Of a stretch of 64,000 nucleotides of DNA, positions 14,020 through 26,778 are shown in pieces. This DNA is from Ehretia macrophylla. Its lineage: Eukaryota > Streptophyta > Magnoliopsida > Boraginales > Ehretiaceae. A program made the position numbers and the translations under genes. Numbering within the stretch: position 1 is the first letter of the stretch; each line of letters starts with the position of its first letter. Location of the stretch: positions 35,693,080-35,757,079 of the forward strand of contig CM075773.1 in NCBI GenBank assembly GCA_037974665.1, in the 5' to 3' direction. Under the pieces are notes generated by a model, which ran no database searches, was not told the DNA's origin, and worked only from the letters and a program-made list of their open reading frames with translations.

Positions 14020-14450
14020 CGGAACAAGGAATTTTTGTTAGTAGGGGCTAAAATTTATAATTTTTGAACTATACGAGTATTTTTTAAAAAAAAATACATA
14101 GAATTTTAACGTTTTTATGAGCCAGTGGAGGCTAAAATCTATAATTTTTGAACTATACGAGTATTTTTATTTTTCAGTGGGGGCTAATTAATTTTTTTTA
14201 ACTAAAAATACATAGATATCTACTTTTTTTTCCAAAAAATATATAAAAATTTTAACGTTTTTATAGGCAAGTGGGGGCTAAAATTCATAATTTTTGAATT
14301 ATACTAGTACTTTTATTTTTCAGTGGAAGCTAATTAATTTTTTTTTAACTAAAAATGCATAGATATCTATTTTTTTTTTAAAAAAAATACATATAAATTT
14401 TAACGATTTTTATGGGTCAGCCCCCACTGGCTCCAATGTGCCTCCACTAG
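14020..14450. mobile_element. MITE-like element with internal tandem repeats
   Basis: It begins gggcggaacaaggaattttt and ends cagcccccactggctcc, weak inverted ends of a type common in plant miniature elements. Inside, a unit of roughly 125 bases containing ggctaaaatttataattttt, gaactatacgag and ttttaacg is repeated about three times. No clear target duplication was found. Confidence 0.45.
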
Positions 14451-15449
14451 TGCCACCACCTTGTCCGCCACCACCTGCTCCCCCTTTTTCATTTTAAAGT
14501 TATATATAAAAAATTATTTTATTATTTTATTTTTTATTTAAAATTTTAAAATTTAGCGTTTAAATTTTTTATTTTAAATATAACTTTAAATTATAAAAAA
14601 TTAATTTAGCTTAATAATTTAATACATTATATTTTATTTATTTTATTTTTTATTATTTCATATTATTGTTGTACTTATTTTTATTTTTTGAAATATTTTG
14701 TTTTATTTATTTTATTTTTGTATTTTTTAAAGATGGATATTTGTATCTTTTATTTTCTTTAAAACATTCCAACAACTTAGGAATGTGAGATTTTCACCCC
14801 TACATAAGAATAAAAATTGAGCAAATCATGTGAATATTGTATTGTCAGTAATGTGATATGCCTAAGAATAATTTTTTATTCTGTGAACCAAAACATGAGA
14901 ATATCATATTCTAAATTTTACATTTTTGAGAATACTATAAAATTATGTGAATCAAAGGTCTCCTTAATACAAAAATCATACTACTAGACCAACTACCTAA
15001 TGGTAGCGACTATTTTTATTTGCAAAAGCAAAGCGCAACAAGCCCAACAATTGAAATTACAAGCACAATTTTCGTCCTAAGGATTATAACAATTAATAGT
15101 GTGCTTTATACTCCAATCATGGATCTATTCAACTAAAACCAACAACTAAATGAAGCCTGTTTACGGTTTTCTAGTTGGCTTTTTCTTCGTCTTTTCTTGT
15201 ATAACGATTTTGTCATAGGTTTCAACAAGTACTGACCAAAAGATTGGACACGACCTCATGTTTGATATTTTTGTTTCAAAATAATTAAAAAGGGAATATA
15301 ATGCTGCAAGACGCGATGATATCCAAGAGATTGGACATAACCTCATGTTATGGCGAAAGAGTCCATAGAAAATATATTATACTAATAAAATTATACAATA
15401 TATATTACAGATGTAATAAATGAGACTCAAATTTATAATTTTTCACAAT
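14451..15449. other. AT-rich spacer between duplication units
   Basis: Low-complexity AT-rich DNA with runs such as ttttatttattttatttttt near 14640-14720. No coding region or named repeat was recognised. The unit 2 duplication begins at its right edge. Confidence 0.5.
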
Positions 15450-15648
15450 CACTGTAAGTAACAAACCATTGAACAAAAGCCCAGAGTGGTCAATAAACTT
15501 TTCATTAATAAGAAAAGATTACAAACAATTGTGCTAGAGTAACTCGGCCCAAGAGAAAAACAAATACAAAACAGAGGATAGAGGAAACAGGTGGGCAGGT
15601 GGGCTAGACATAGACAAGGCTCAAAATAGTGGACGTAGGAAAACAAGT

Positions 15649-17363
15649 TGTAGGTCTAAAAAATTTATAATCTTTATTTTGATAATAACAAAACATCTTA
15701 ATTGTACTTTAATATTCTTATTTGTATTTTTGGGTAAGTCATTCAATCCATCATCACAAGAATGTTTCAAGCAAGCCCACATCAACATGGATCAATTCAA
15801 AAGGATCAAATGCTAGTTTCAAAGTTTTGGATCAAAGACAAAATCAAAAAATAAATCAAAGCCCAAAATGTAATCCCATGTCTTGTCTCATTCAAATGAA
15901 GTCTCTCATGGGAAATCAAGCTATGAAGACCGGAAAGAAAAAGACTTGTTAACTAGAAAAATTAAAGTTGAAGACTCGATGATAAAGAGGGAGTCACAAG
16001 GAATGAGACGTGGTGACATAAGGGTACCGGCATTAAAAATGTTGTTTGCCTAAGTATGATCTGTATAGCTCATAAAATCTCCAAAAGTTTTTCATAAAAG
16101 ATTTTTCATATTCACAAAATATTCTTAAACAAATATTTTCAAAAAGATCAATTCAATTTCTGAAAAACAAACTTTTGGATTTCAAACTCTTGTGTTATAA
16201 AAATCATTTTAAATCTTTTCAAGAGTTTTGAAAATGTTTTGAGATGTTAAAAATTCTAGAAACACTTTTGTATAAGTGTCCTTAAAAGTGCCCAAGTGCT
16301 TTACTATTAAACAAATTGATTTAGAGCTCAAAAAATTACTTTTCAGCATTTTTCAAACATTCGGGAGTTACTTGCCTCATCTGGTCGACCGGATGAAGGC
16401 TAGAGCGATCGGCAGAGAGTTTTGGTCCGGGCGTTACTTGGCACATTCGGTCGACCGGATGAAGGCTACAGCGACCGGATGGCTTAACGGGAAAATCCAG
16501 GATTTTTGCTTAATATCCGATTTGTGTCTAACTTTTCTATCTTTTTAAGTCATGCTCTCTACCATTTCAAAACATCTCTTCAAGCTTCAATCTTCAGATT
16601 TCTTAGTAAATACAAAGAGTTGCTCATATCATTCTTCATTGAGAAATCTTGAGCTATCACTTTCATATCTTTGAGTATTCAAGTGTTCTTCAATTGTAAT
16701 ATCAAACTCAAATAGGAGTTGCTATTGTTATTCATATTATCACACAATTATTGTATTACACTCTTGCACATAGATTGAGAGAATCATTGTAAGAAGAAGT
16801 GTTGTAATTCTTTGTGGACTCAAAGGAAGAAAGATTAGTAGGTTGAGCTTCACCTACACTTGAAGATGCTTGTGTAACTCTTGTGGACTCAAGAATAATT
16901 GTAGTTGGTTTTTGCTTCACCAACATTTGAAGAAGCATCTTAGTGAAGAGTAGTTAAATCCTAAGGGAAGGAAAGACCTTAGGTGGTGGACTAGGCCTCC
17001 GGTAGTGCGAACCACTTAAAATTCATTGTGTTTGATTTCTCTTACTCTACTCTCTTTATTTTCAAGTCATTTACCTTATTGTGGATATTGCTCATATTGA
17101 TTGTTTGATAATTGTTGATTTATCTACTTGGAGTTTAATTCTTGAAGTTCTAATTGCTTATCTAGTGTTATATACTTGTGTGCTCACTAAGTGTTTGATA
17201 AATTGCCTACAAGAACTTCTAGAGTATTATTAATTTTGGTTAGACATTATTTTCGCGTTAAGATTTTTAAATTGTTTAACCTTGCCAAACAGCCTAATTC
17301 CCCCCTCCCCCCCCCCTCCCCCTCCCCCTCCCCCTCTCCCTCTTAGGTTATCTAGGGCCAACA
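15649..17363 (+). repeat. 5' LTR of the copia element
   Basis: Starts TGTAGGTC and ends GGCCAACA. It matches the 3' LTR along its length apart from scattered substitutions and two larger differences: the 3' LTR has about 60 extra bases (near 25000-25060), and the 5' LTR has an expanded C-rich tract (17300-17343). It contains two copies of the GTCGACCGGATGAAGGCT cassette (16381-16480). Confidence 0.92.
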
Positions 17364-17365
17364 AG

Positions 17366-17377
17366 TGGTATCAGAGC
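17366..17377 (+). other. Primer-binding site, initiator tRNA-Met type
   Basis: TGGTATCAGAGC follows the 5' LTR after two bases. This is the standard minus-strand primer site of plant copia elements, complementary to the 3' end of initiator tRNA-Met. Confidence 0.9.
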
Positions 17378-17418
17378 TAGTACTCCACATATAACTTAAC
17401 ATCTAGTAGAAGATCCTT

Positions 17419-18913
17419 ATGGCAAGCTCATCAATGTCTAATGTAGTTGAAGGTCAATCTTCCTCTAGACCACCATTGTTTAATGGAACAAACTATTCTT
17501 TTTGGAAAACTAGGATGAGAATCTATATTCTAGCAAATGACATAAGAGTTTGGAATGTGATAATAAATGGACCAATCACCCCTACTCTAACTAAGAAGGA
17601 AGGAGAAAAAGTTACCACCATTCCAAAATCGGAAAAAGACTTTGATGAAGATGACTTCAAAATGTGTGAAAGAAACTTTAAAGCTATGAACATGTTATAT
17701 CTTGCTTTAGATCCAAATGAGTTTAACAAAATTTCCAGATGCAAAAGTGCTAAAGAAATTTGGGATCAATTAGAAGTCACATATGAGGGAACTAACCAAG
17801 TTAAAGAAACTAGAATAAACATGCTTGTTCATAAATATGAAATGTTCAAGATATCATATGATGAAAATATTGAACAAATATTTTCTAGATTTACGGATAT
17901 TGTTAATACTCTTAAATCTTTTGGAAAAGAGTATTCTAAAGAAGAATTGGTAGGCAAAGTTCTCCGAAGCTTAACCGAGCCATGGGAAGCAAAAGTGACG
18001 GCTATTGAGGAAGATAGAAACCTCAAAACTCTCACTCTTAGTGAACTTATGGGATCTCTCATGAGCCATGAGTTGAAGAAGAAGGATTGAGAAGAAGAGA
18101 AAAGAAATAATAAGAAGTCACTTGCACTTCTTGTATCTAAGGCTTATTCAAGTGATAAAGAAGAAGAAAACAAAGAAGATGAAGATGAGATAGCGTTTCT
18201 TACAAGGAACTTTAAGAAATTCCTCAAATACAAAAAAGTAAGTAAAGTTCCATCTTACAATAAATTTATGAACAAATGAAGAAACAAGATGTTTCAATTG
18301 TGACAAGACGGGTCACATAAAAGCAAATTGTCCGAAACTAATCAAAACCAAGGGAGGAAAAGCTTTGAAAGCAACATACGTTGATGACAATGCATCAACA
18401 GATGAAGAAAGCGAAAATGAAGAAGTGCCGAATATTGTTTGTCTTACGGCAAAAGAAGATGATGAGGTATGTTCTTCTTTTAGCTTCGGATATTACTCTT
18501 CTAGTTCATTGATTGATAATGAATGTTCCTTTGAAGAATTACAATATGAATTTTTAAAAATGTATGATAGTTTTGAAATTGCTATTATCAAGATAAATGA
18601 ACTTCAAAAGGAAAATAATACTTTGAAAGAAGAAAATAAGTTGCTTGAAAGAGATCGTGATTGTGCTCATGAAAAGGCACTTAAATTTTATTTTGAAAAT
18701 AAAAATCTTCAAACAAAAATTGAAAAACTTGAAAAAGAAAATCAAGGGTTAAATGAAAGCCTAGCAAGATTCACAAAAGGAAAAGAAAATTTTGATAAAA
18801 TGTTTGGTTCACAAAAATTGGCTTTTGATAAAAGTGAATTAGGATATAAACCTTCTTTAAAACAAAAAAACTTTCAAAAGTTATTTTGTAAAAACATCAT
18901 CTTCTACAAATGA
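17419..18913 (+). pseudogene. Copia gag (broken)
   Basis: The first 223 codons (17419-18090) are intact and contain the gag signature around PLFNGTNYSFWKTRM and a later IWDQLEVTYEG segment. A TGA at 18088-18090 is followed by a shifted stretch. The first zinc knuckle, C-X2-C-X4-H-X4-C, lies at 18290-18331. The frame 18365-18913 is acidic then Glu/Lys-rich and probably forms a coiled coil (residues about 75-140). A second knuckle lies at about 18947-18988. The gag is broken by at least one stop and one or more shifts. Confidence 0.85.
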
Positions 18914-19140
18914 AGCATCAACATCAAAAAGATTTCAAAAATTATGTACCTATTGCGAAAAACAAGGTCATATAACATCACATTGTAAATTTCGAAATAT
19001 GGTAGGAAGAGACTCTAAAATTCCTTCTTGGCTTAAACCAAAATGGATTATTAAATGTGCTAAAAATCAATACTAACAATCTAGGACCCAATAGATCTTG
19101 GAGACCTAAATTTTGTTTTTTAATATAGGTTACCCTAAGA

Positions 19141-22100
19141 ATGAAGTTTGAAAGAAATTGGATCATTGATAATAGATGTTCAAGACACATGACCGGTGAT
19201 CCATCTCTTTTCTATGAGCTAATCAAATTCAAAGGATATGTGAGCTTTGGAAACAATGAGAAAGGTAAAATCATTAGCAAATGTAGCATTGGAAATAAAA
19301 GTAATATATATATCCATGATGTACTACTTGTGAAAGGATTGCAACATAATTTGCTTAGTATAAGTTAATTATGTGACAATGATTATCTAGTTGAATTCAA
19401 ATCATCATGTTGCACCGTATTTGATAAAATAAAAAATGTGCTTTTTATTGCAAATATATATGAAAATGTTTATATCATTGACTTCAATAGTATTTTATGT
19501 CCAAATATTGATTGTTTAATCACAACAAATGAAGATTCTTGGTTGTGGCATAGAATGTTAGGACACATTAGCATGGACCTACTTGCTAAACTTTCTCGAA
19601 AAGATCTTGTAAGAGGTCTTCCTAAAACTAAGTTTGAAAAAGATCATTTATGTGATGCATGTCAATTTGGAAAACAACATAAAACATCTTTCAAAACTAT
19701 TAGTCATGTGACCATATCAAAAGCTTTACAAAAACTTCATATGGACCTCTTTGGACCAATGGATGTGGATAGTCTAAGAGGATCTAGATATGTCTATGTT
19801 ATTGTTGATGATTATACTAGATATACATGGGTCATGTTTCTTGCTCTCAAAAGTGATGCCTTTAATGAATTTGCAAAATTTTGTAAAAGAGTGCAAAATG
19901 AGAAAGGCTACTACATTTCATGCATTCATAGTGATCAAGACATGGAATTCGTAAATGCATCTTTTGTGGAATTATGTGAACAACATGGCATTAAGTATAA
20001 CTTTTCGACTCCTAGAACTCCTCAACAAAATGGGGTAGTTGAAAGGAAAAACCGAACTTTATAAGAAATAACAAGAACAATGTTGAAAGAAAATAACTGG
20101 GCTACATACTTTTGGGGAGAAGCAATCAATACAGCTTGCTATGTTCTAAATAGAGTTTTAATTCGACATTTTCTCAAGAAAACTCCATATGAACTATGGA
20201 AAGGACGTACTTCAAATATTTCACATTTTAAGGTCTTTGAATGTAAATGCTTCATCTTAAACAATAAAGATCACCTTGGTAAGTTTGACTCAAAATCCGA
20301 CGAATGTATTTTTATTGGTTATTGTTCTAGAAGCAAGGCGTATCGGGTTTACAATAGAAGAACTTTAGTAATTGAGAAATCTATGCATGTTAACTTTGAC
20401 GAAACTAACCCTTTATGTCAAGAAAAGATGAAGATGATGATGTAGGTGTTCAACAAGTTGAAGAACAAAGTCAACTTATTTCCACAAGTGAGAAATAAAA
20501 TACATCCATAAGTAATCAAATTGATTCTCCAAATGAGGAAGAACAACCAACATCAAATGATCAAATTATGTCAAATCAAGATCTCCCAAGATGTTAAAAA
20601 TTTGTCAAAAATCATCCAAATGATCAAATCCTCGGAGATCCATCATAAGGTGTAAGAACTCGTTCCAATCTAAATACTTTTTATGAACATGTTACTTTTA
20701 TATCTCAAGTAGAACCTAAGAATATAAAAGAAGCATTATTGCATGATGATTGGATTATTACTATGCAAGAAGAACTTAATCAATTTGAAAGAAATCAAGT
20801 TTAGACCTTAGTTGAAAGACCTAGTAATTACCTGATTATTGGTACAAAATGGATTTTTCAAAACAAAATAGATGAATCTGGTAGTGTAACTAAAAATAAG
20901 GCTAGGTTAGTTGCACAAGGGTATAATCAAGAAGAATGAATAGACTATGAAGAAACCTTTGCACTGGTAGCACGATTAGAATCCATTTGAATGTTGCTAG
21001 CATATGCATGTTATATGAACTTCAAACTTTATCAAATGGATGTCAAAAGTGCTTTCCTAAATGGTTATCTTCAAGAAGAAGTCTATGTTAAACAACCACC
21101 CAGATTTGAAAATCCTAATCTACCAAATCATGTGTTCAAACTTCAAAAAGCTCTTTACAAACTTAAACAAGCACCTAGAGCTTGGTATGATAGATTAAGT
21201 GGTTATTTGCTTGATAAAGGTTTTTCTAGAGGTAAATTAGACTATACCTTATTTGTAAAAAGAAAAGCTAAAGATATCTTACTTGTACAAATATATGTTG
21301 ATGATATTATCTTTGGTGCTACTAATGAATCCCTCTGTGAGTATTTTTCTGAGTGCATGCATAAAGAATTTGAAATGAGTATGATGGGATAATTAAACTT
21401 CTTCCTTGGACTTCAAATCAAACAAACAAATGAAGGGATCTTCATAAATCAAGCCAAGTACATAAAGGAACTTATTAAGAAATTTGGGCTTGAAATCACA
21501 AAAGATATAAGCACTCCAATGGGAACTTCAACCAAGCTTGACAAAGATGAAAAAGGTAAATCGGTTGATAAAAAACAATATCGAGGTATGATCTTTTCTA
21601 TTTAACTGCCTCTAGACCCAATATTATGTTTTATGTGTGCTTATGTGCTCGTTTTCAATATTCTCCTAAGGAATCTCACTTAAATGCCGTAAAAAGAATT
21701 ATTAGATACCTCAAAAGTACTATTGATTTAGGACTCCTTTACCCAAAAGGCACATCTTTTGAACTTTTAAGATATTCCGATGTTGATTATGCGGGTTGTA
21801 AGATTGATAGAAAAAGCACTAGTGGTAGTTGTCAATTTCTAGGACATGCTTTAGTTTCATGGTCTAGCAAGAAACAACATAGTGTAACTCTTTCAACGGG
21901 GGAAGGAGAGTCTGTAGCTATGGGTAGTTGTATGACACAAATTTTATGGATGAAACAAACCTTGCTTGACTTTGGTCTAGAATATGGTCACGTGCCTATC
22001 AAATGTGACAATACAAGTGCTATAAGTCTCTCAAAGAATCCAATTTAACATTCTAGAACTAAGCATATTGAAATTCGTCATCATTTTCTAAGAGATCATG

Positions 22101-22190
22101 TGCAAAAATGTTATATTGAACTTGAATTTGTTGAATCTATGCATTAATTGGCTGATATTTTTACAAAACCATTGTATAAAAATTAATTTT
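19141..22190 (+). pseudogene. Copia pol: protease, integrase, RT and RNase H (broken)
   Basis: Protease remnant at 19141-19368: the catalytic D-S/T-G reads DNR just before CSRHMTG, so it is likely dead. Integrase at 19438-20064 has the HHCC zinc domain (WHRMLGH to CDACQFGK), the first Asp in LHMDLFGP and the Glu in GVVERKNRT, then a TAA. RT runs from about 20700 to 21392; YVDD is intact at 21294-21305. RNase H spans 21626-22170 and ends near ADIFTKPL. Stops include 20062-20064 and others around 20802, 20938, 20988, 21390, 22046 and 22144. A two-base loss near 21590 shifts the frame. Several stops are C-to-T or G-to-A changes; at least two (near 20938 and 21390) look like G-to-T. Confidence 0.9.
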
Positions 22191-22269
22191 GTGCTATTAG
22201 AAAAGAATTAGGAATGCTTTGGGTCACTTGAATTTTTTAAAAACTGCATTTTTTTTCTTCACAAAATAG

Positions 22270-22400
22270 GGGATCCGGGCGTTACTGCATTCATCCGATC
22301 AACCGGATGAAGCATGCAACTACCGGATAACGACCCACTTTCGGGCGTTACTGCCCGAATCCGGTCGACCGGATCAAGGGCCTAGCGACCGGATCGCGCA
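22270..22400. repeat. Internal copies of the LTR palindrome cassette
   Basis: Two more copies of the cassette found in the LTRs: gggcgttactg followed by an ATCCGGTCGACCGGAT-type palindrome and a trailing gcgaccggat. The copy at 22359-22374 is a perfect 16-bp palindrome. They lie between pol and the third ORF. Confidence 0.8.
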
Positions 22401-22684
22401 TATAAGAACATGATTTTTTGCTTATTTTTTCAAAATCTTTCCTACTAAACCTCAAATTCTCTCAATTTATCTCAATATCCTCTATTTAAACTTCTCAAAA
22501 TCATTGTCTTTTCATCATTAATTGCTTCACAACACTTCTCTAACATCAAAACTCATCTTTCTCTTCATCAAAGATTTCAAAAACTTCAAAAAAAAAGCTT
22601 TCAAAATCTGTGTCTACAAGGTGTTCGACATAATTCCTCAAAGACAATTCTCTTTCAATAGCTTCAAATTTTTGCAAAACCTTA

Positions 22685-23678
22685 ATGGCACCACCAAGGG
22701 CTGACTCTAAGAAGCGTAAGACGAGAGAATCATCATCATGCAGTCCTCAAATCATTGTCAATCCTGATGCTTTCCCACAACAAAACATCTTATGGGGTAA
22801 GACTTTGGACCCTCCTACTTTGCTTAATGGTAGTAGAATTTTAAGACTTTTAGATGCTCAAGGTTGGCTACCTATGTTAAAGTTTGAAAACAAGGGTTGT
22901 ACTTCTTGGATTAGAGAATTCTACTACTATGTGAATTTAGATTTTAACACCATGAAGTTGAATAGCCAAGTTAAGGGAAAGGTGTTAGAATTCACTACTA
23001 GTGATTTTGCTAGAGCTTTCGGAATTCCCAATCAAGGCACTAAGCTTTATTCCTACAAAGGTTTGCCTGAAGGCATTCATGATGATTTAGAAGCTAAAGT
23101 TATAGATTTCTTATGGGAAGGGACGAGAAAGAACAACGATCAATATCCTAAGAAGAAGGAAATCACCCCGGAAAAAAAGCTTTTGTTGTACATTCTTCAT
23201 GAAGTTATTATTCCGAGAAAAGTTAAGGATGGATCTATTCCAAAATTCACTGCATTGTTTATGTATTTGATGTATAAGGCAAAAAAAAATCAATCTTCCA
23301 TACATCATCGTTAACCATATCATCCACACCAAGGAAGCCGAAAACCAACTTGCATATGGGATGCCCTTAACACATCTTTTTGAGTTACTCGACATTCCAC
23401 ACGATCAAGAGTTTGAATCTATAAGTGCTAGATTCTATCTTCTCAATATAACTAGCATCACTCGCCAAAAGTTGAAAATCCATAACACCCAAGTTCTTGA
23501 TATTGGTGATGATACAAGTGATGATCCTCTTGTGTTTGAATCTCTCAATGTTGATCCTGCTACCTTTAGAGATCCCATGGAAGGCCAAGGCGCTGGTAGA
23601 AGTAGTGTTGATGGCTCTCGAGGTCAAAGAACTAGACAAGATGAAATCCTTGCCCGCCTTGATGCACAAGATAAGTGA
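22685..23678 (+). pseudogene. Third ORF of the copia element, plant-retrotransposon protein (one frameshift)
   Basis: The frame from ATG 22685 runs 209 codons to 23314. A nine-A run at 23281-23289 carries one extra base; reading past it in the next frame continues sensibly to TGA at 23676-23678, for about 331 residues. The N-terminus is basic (SKKRKTRES), then WIREFYYYV, a VKGKVLEF segment and a FARAFGIP segment. These resemble the 'putative plant transposon protein' domain often found next to plant LTR elements (Pfam PF20167, from memory). The C-terminal part is Asp/Gly/Arg-rich. Function is unknown; it occupies the position of the env-like ORF of Sireviruses but shows no signal peptide or membrane segment. 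It is far less damaged than pol. Confidence 0.75.
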
Positions 23679-24086
23679 TTGGAGTGTATGGAGTAGATGT
23701 TGAAGGCCTTATATGACCACCACATTAGTCCTTAGTCTGTGGATGCCTTGGGATTTGTTTTTCTTCAAACAATTTTTTAGCTTTCATGTTTTACTTTCAT
23801 CAAATACTCCTCTGGATTTTCATTTCGTTTCAACATTGTTTGGATATTTTGTTTCATTTCATTAATGCCTTAAATTTCTTTTGGTTACAACTCCTTTTAT
23901 GACTTTTGCTCTTCTTTGTTATGTGGCCTATATTTTGTTGATGTCAAATAGGAGGAGAAAATGTATATTGAATTAAAGCATGACTATAGAAAAATAAGTG
24001 TATGTATATACTTTATAACACTATGCACTTATTCAGGAGGAGCTTGCTTTTCAGGTGCAAGCTATTGATTTAATCAAGCACAAATT

Positions 24087-24179
24087 GAGGGGGAGACCTC
24101 AAATCTAGTTTTATTTTTCGAATACAACTATTTCATGCTTATTAATTTCAATGTTTTGTCATCATAAAAAAAGGGAGAT
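24087..24179 (+). other. Polypurine tracts before the 3' LTR
   Basis: gagggggaga (24087-24096) and aaaaaaagggaga (24166-24178) are purine tracts; the second directly abuts the 3' LTR and is the likely plus-strand primer. Further purine-rich pieces occur near 23949 and 24035. Repeated purine tracts here are a known Sirevirus trait. Confidence 0.7.
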
Positions 24180-25923
24180 TGTTGGCCTAAAAAGCTTATA
24201 ATCTTTATTTTGATAATAACAAAATATCTTAATTGTGCTTTAGTATTCTTATTTGTATTTTTGGGTAAGTCATTCAATCCATCATCACAAGAATGTTTCA
24301 AGCAAGCTCTCATCAACATGGATCAATTCAAAAGGATCAAAGGCTAGCTTCAAAGCTTTGGATCAAAGAAAAAATAAAAAAATGAATCAAAGCCCAAAAG
24401 GTAATCCTATGTCTTGTCTCATTCAAATGAAGTCTCTCATGAGAAATCAAGCTATGAAGACCCAAAGGAAAAAGACGTGTTAACTCGAAGAATTAGAGTT
24501 GAAAACCTGACGATAAAGAGGGAGTCACAAGGAAGGAGACGTGGCGACATAAGGGATAACGACATTAAAAATGTTGTTTGCCTAAGTATGATTTGTGTAG
24601 CTCATAAAATCTCCAAAAGTTTTTCATAAAAGATTTTTCATATTCACAAAATATTCTTGAACAAATATTTTCAAAAAGATCAATTCAATTTCTAAAAAAC
24701 AAACTTTTGGATTTCAAACTCTTGTGTTATAAAAATCATTTTAAATCTTTTCAAGAGTTTTGAAATTGTTTTGAGATGTTAAAAATACTAGAAACACTTT
24801 TGTATAAGTGTCCTTAAAAGTGCCCAAGTGTTTTACTATTAAACAAATTGATTTAGGGCTCAAAAAATTACTTTTCAGCATTTTTCAAACATCCGGGCAT
24901 TACTTGCCTCATCCGGTTGACCGGATGAAGGCTACAGCGACCGGCAGAGAGCTCTGGTCCGGGTGTTACTTGCCATATCCGGTTAAGCAAAAATTCCAAA
25001 TTTTTCCGTTAAGCCATCTGGTCTCTGTAGCTTTCATCCGGTCGACCAGATGAAGGCTACAGTGACTAGATGGCTTAACGGGAAAATCCGGGATTTTTGC
25101 TTAATATCTGATTTGTGTCTAACTTTTTCCTCTTTTTAAGCCATGCTCTCTCACCATTTCAAAACACCTCTTCAAGCTTCAATTTTCAGATTTCTTAGTA
25201 AATACAAAGAGTTTCTCATATCATTCTTCATTGAGAAATCTTGAGCTATCACTTTCATATCTTTGAGCATTCAAGTGTTCTTCAATTGTAATATCAAACT
25301 CAAATAGGAGTTGCTATTGTTATTCATATTATCACACAATCATTGTATTACACTGTTGCACATAGATTGAGAGAATCATTGTGAGAAGAAGTGTTGTAAT
25401 TCTTTGTGGACTCAAAGGAAGAAAGATTAGTAGGTTGAGCTTCACCTACACTTGAAGATGCTTGTGTAACTCTTGTGGACTCAAGAATAATTGTAGTTGG
25501 TTTTTGCTTCACCAACATTTGAAGAAGCATCTTAGTGAAGAGTAGTTAAATCCTAAGGGAAGGGAAGACCTTAGGTGGTGGACTAGGCCTCCGGGAGTGC
25601 AAACTACTTGAAAATCATCGTGTTTGATTTTTCTTACTCTACTCTCTTTATTTTCAAGTCATTCACCTTCTTGTGGATATTGCTCATATTGATTGTTTGA
25701 TAATTGTTGATTTATCTACTTGGAGTTTAATTCTTGAAGTTCTAATTGCTTCTCTAGTGTTATATATTTGTGTGCTCACTAAGTGTTTGATAAATTGCCT
25801 ACAAGAACTTCTAGAGTATTATTAATTTTCGCCAGACATTATTTTCGCATTAAGATTTTTAAATTGCTTAACCTTGCCAAACAACCTAATTTACCCCCCC
25901 TCTTAAGTTATCTAGAGCCAACA
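24180..25923 (+). repeat. 3' LTR of the copia element
   Basis: Starts TGTTGGCC and ends AGCCAACA. It contains three palindrome cassettes (24893-25080). Its C-rich tract near the end is only seven C long (25894-25900), against a much longer one in the 5' LTR. Confidence 0.92.
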
Positions 25924-26778
25924 CAAGCAATTACGGTTAAAGAAAATAGGTTGATAAAAATTTCCCCAAAAACTAAACCCTAGCCCAGAAGTACAAACAA
26001 TAGCCTAAATGATCTACCCCTTCTCTTGTAGTGGCACCAAAAATAGATTGAAGCTTTCATCGCTATTCACCAGATGCTAGAAGCAAAAACATGAACAGGA
26101 ACATAAAAAGTAGAGTTACATGTAAAATTAGCATTTCTTCTAAACGTTTAAGTTATTAGAGAATAAATTTATTAAATTATTCATTGTCTTCAAATGGAGG
26201 CAAGGTTTGTTTCTTAGCCTTGTATTCAGACAATTTTATTATTTTTAAATGAATGATAATGAGAGTTTTAGTATTTTTAAATGAATGAAGACGAAACTTG
26301 AATTCTAAAATTGTTTAGTAGCCTAGACCCTTATAAACTTTTAGATGATGAGGTAATTTTACATAGTATGAAAATTGGACCTTGGTTCTATGTTATTCAT
26401 CAATGTGCAACGTATTAATGTTTTAGCGCTGACTTTAGTACCTAATTTTCAAATTCGCATCTCATGTACCTCGTTATTCATTAATTGAGACTTCAATAAT
26501 TAATTTTGGCATGCAACTCTTCCAATTTTTCTTCTTTTCTGACCTTGTCAATCAGTTAACTATGGGTCACACTTGAATGGTATATTAGAGAATCTAATTA
26601 TCCCACATGGATAAGTCAGGATTTTCTATATAAAATCATAGGCTACTTTGCCCAACATCAATTGGTTTTAGAATGGTACCTTAGGCTATTTAACATGGTA
26701 ACAAAGCTGGATTCTTAATCCAATCATGTTTATCAATGTGTGACTCATCCCACCTTACTGATTCACTCATCTTAATGT

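Larger units (their letters stand above)
15649..25923 (+). mobile_element. Ty1/copia LTR retrotransposon, Sirevirus-like, full length but decayed
   Basis: The element is 10,275 bp long with LTRs of 1,715 and 1,744 bp. LTR ends form the inverted repeat TGTTGG...CCAACA (the left end is mutated to TGTAGG). The target duplication is CAAGT (15644-15648) and CAAGC (25924-25928); the empty site in unit 1 is CAAGC at 4757-4761, so the left copy has mutated. Order is LTR, tRNA-Met-type primer site, gag, protease, integrase, RT, RNase H, an extra third ORF, polypurine tracts, LTR. Integrase before RT defines copia; a third ORF and several purine tracts before the 3' LTR fit the Sirevirus lineage. Pol has many stops and shifts, so it is not autonomous. 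Confidence 0.93.

Noticed and set aside
22685-23314. A retroviral-type envelope gene in the copia element
   Set aside because: It is in the env-like position, but no signal peptide, membrane segment or cleavage site is visible; it fits the plant-retrotransposon accessory domain better.
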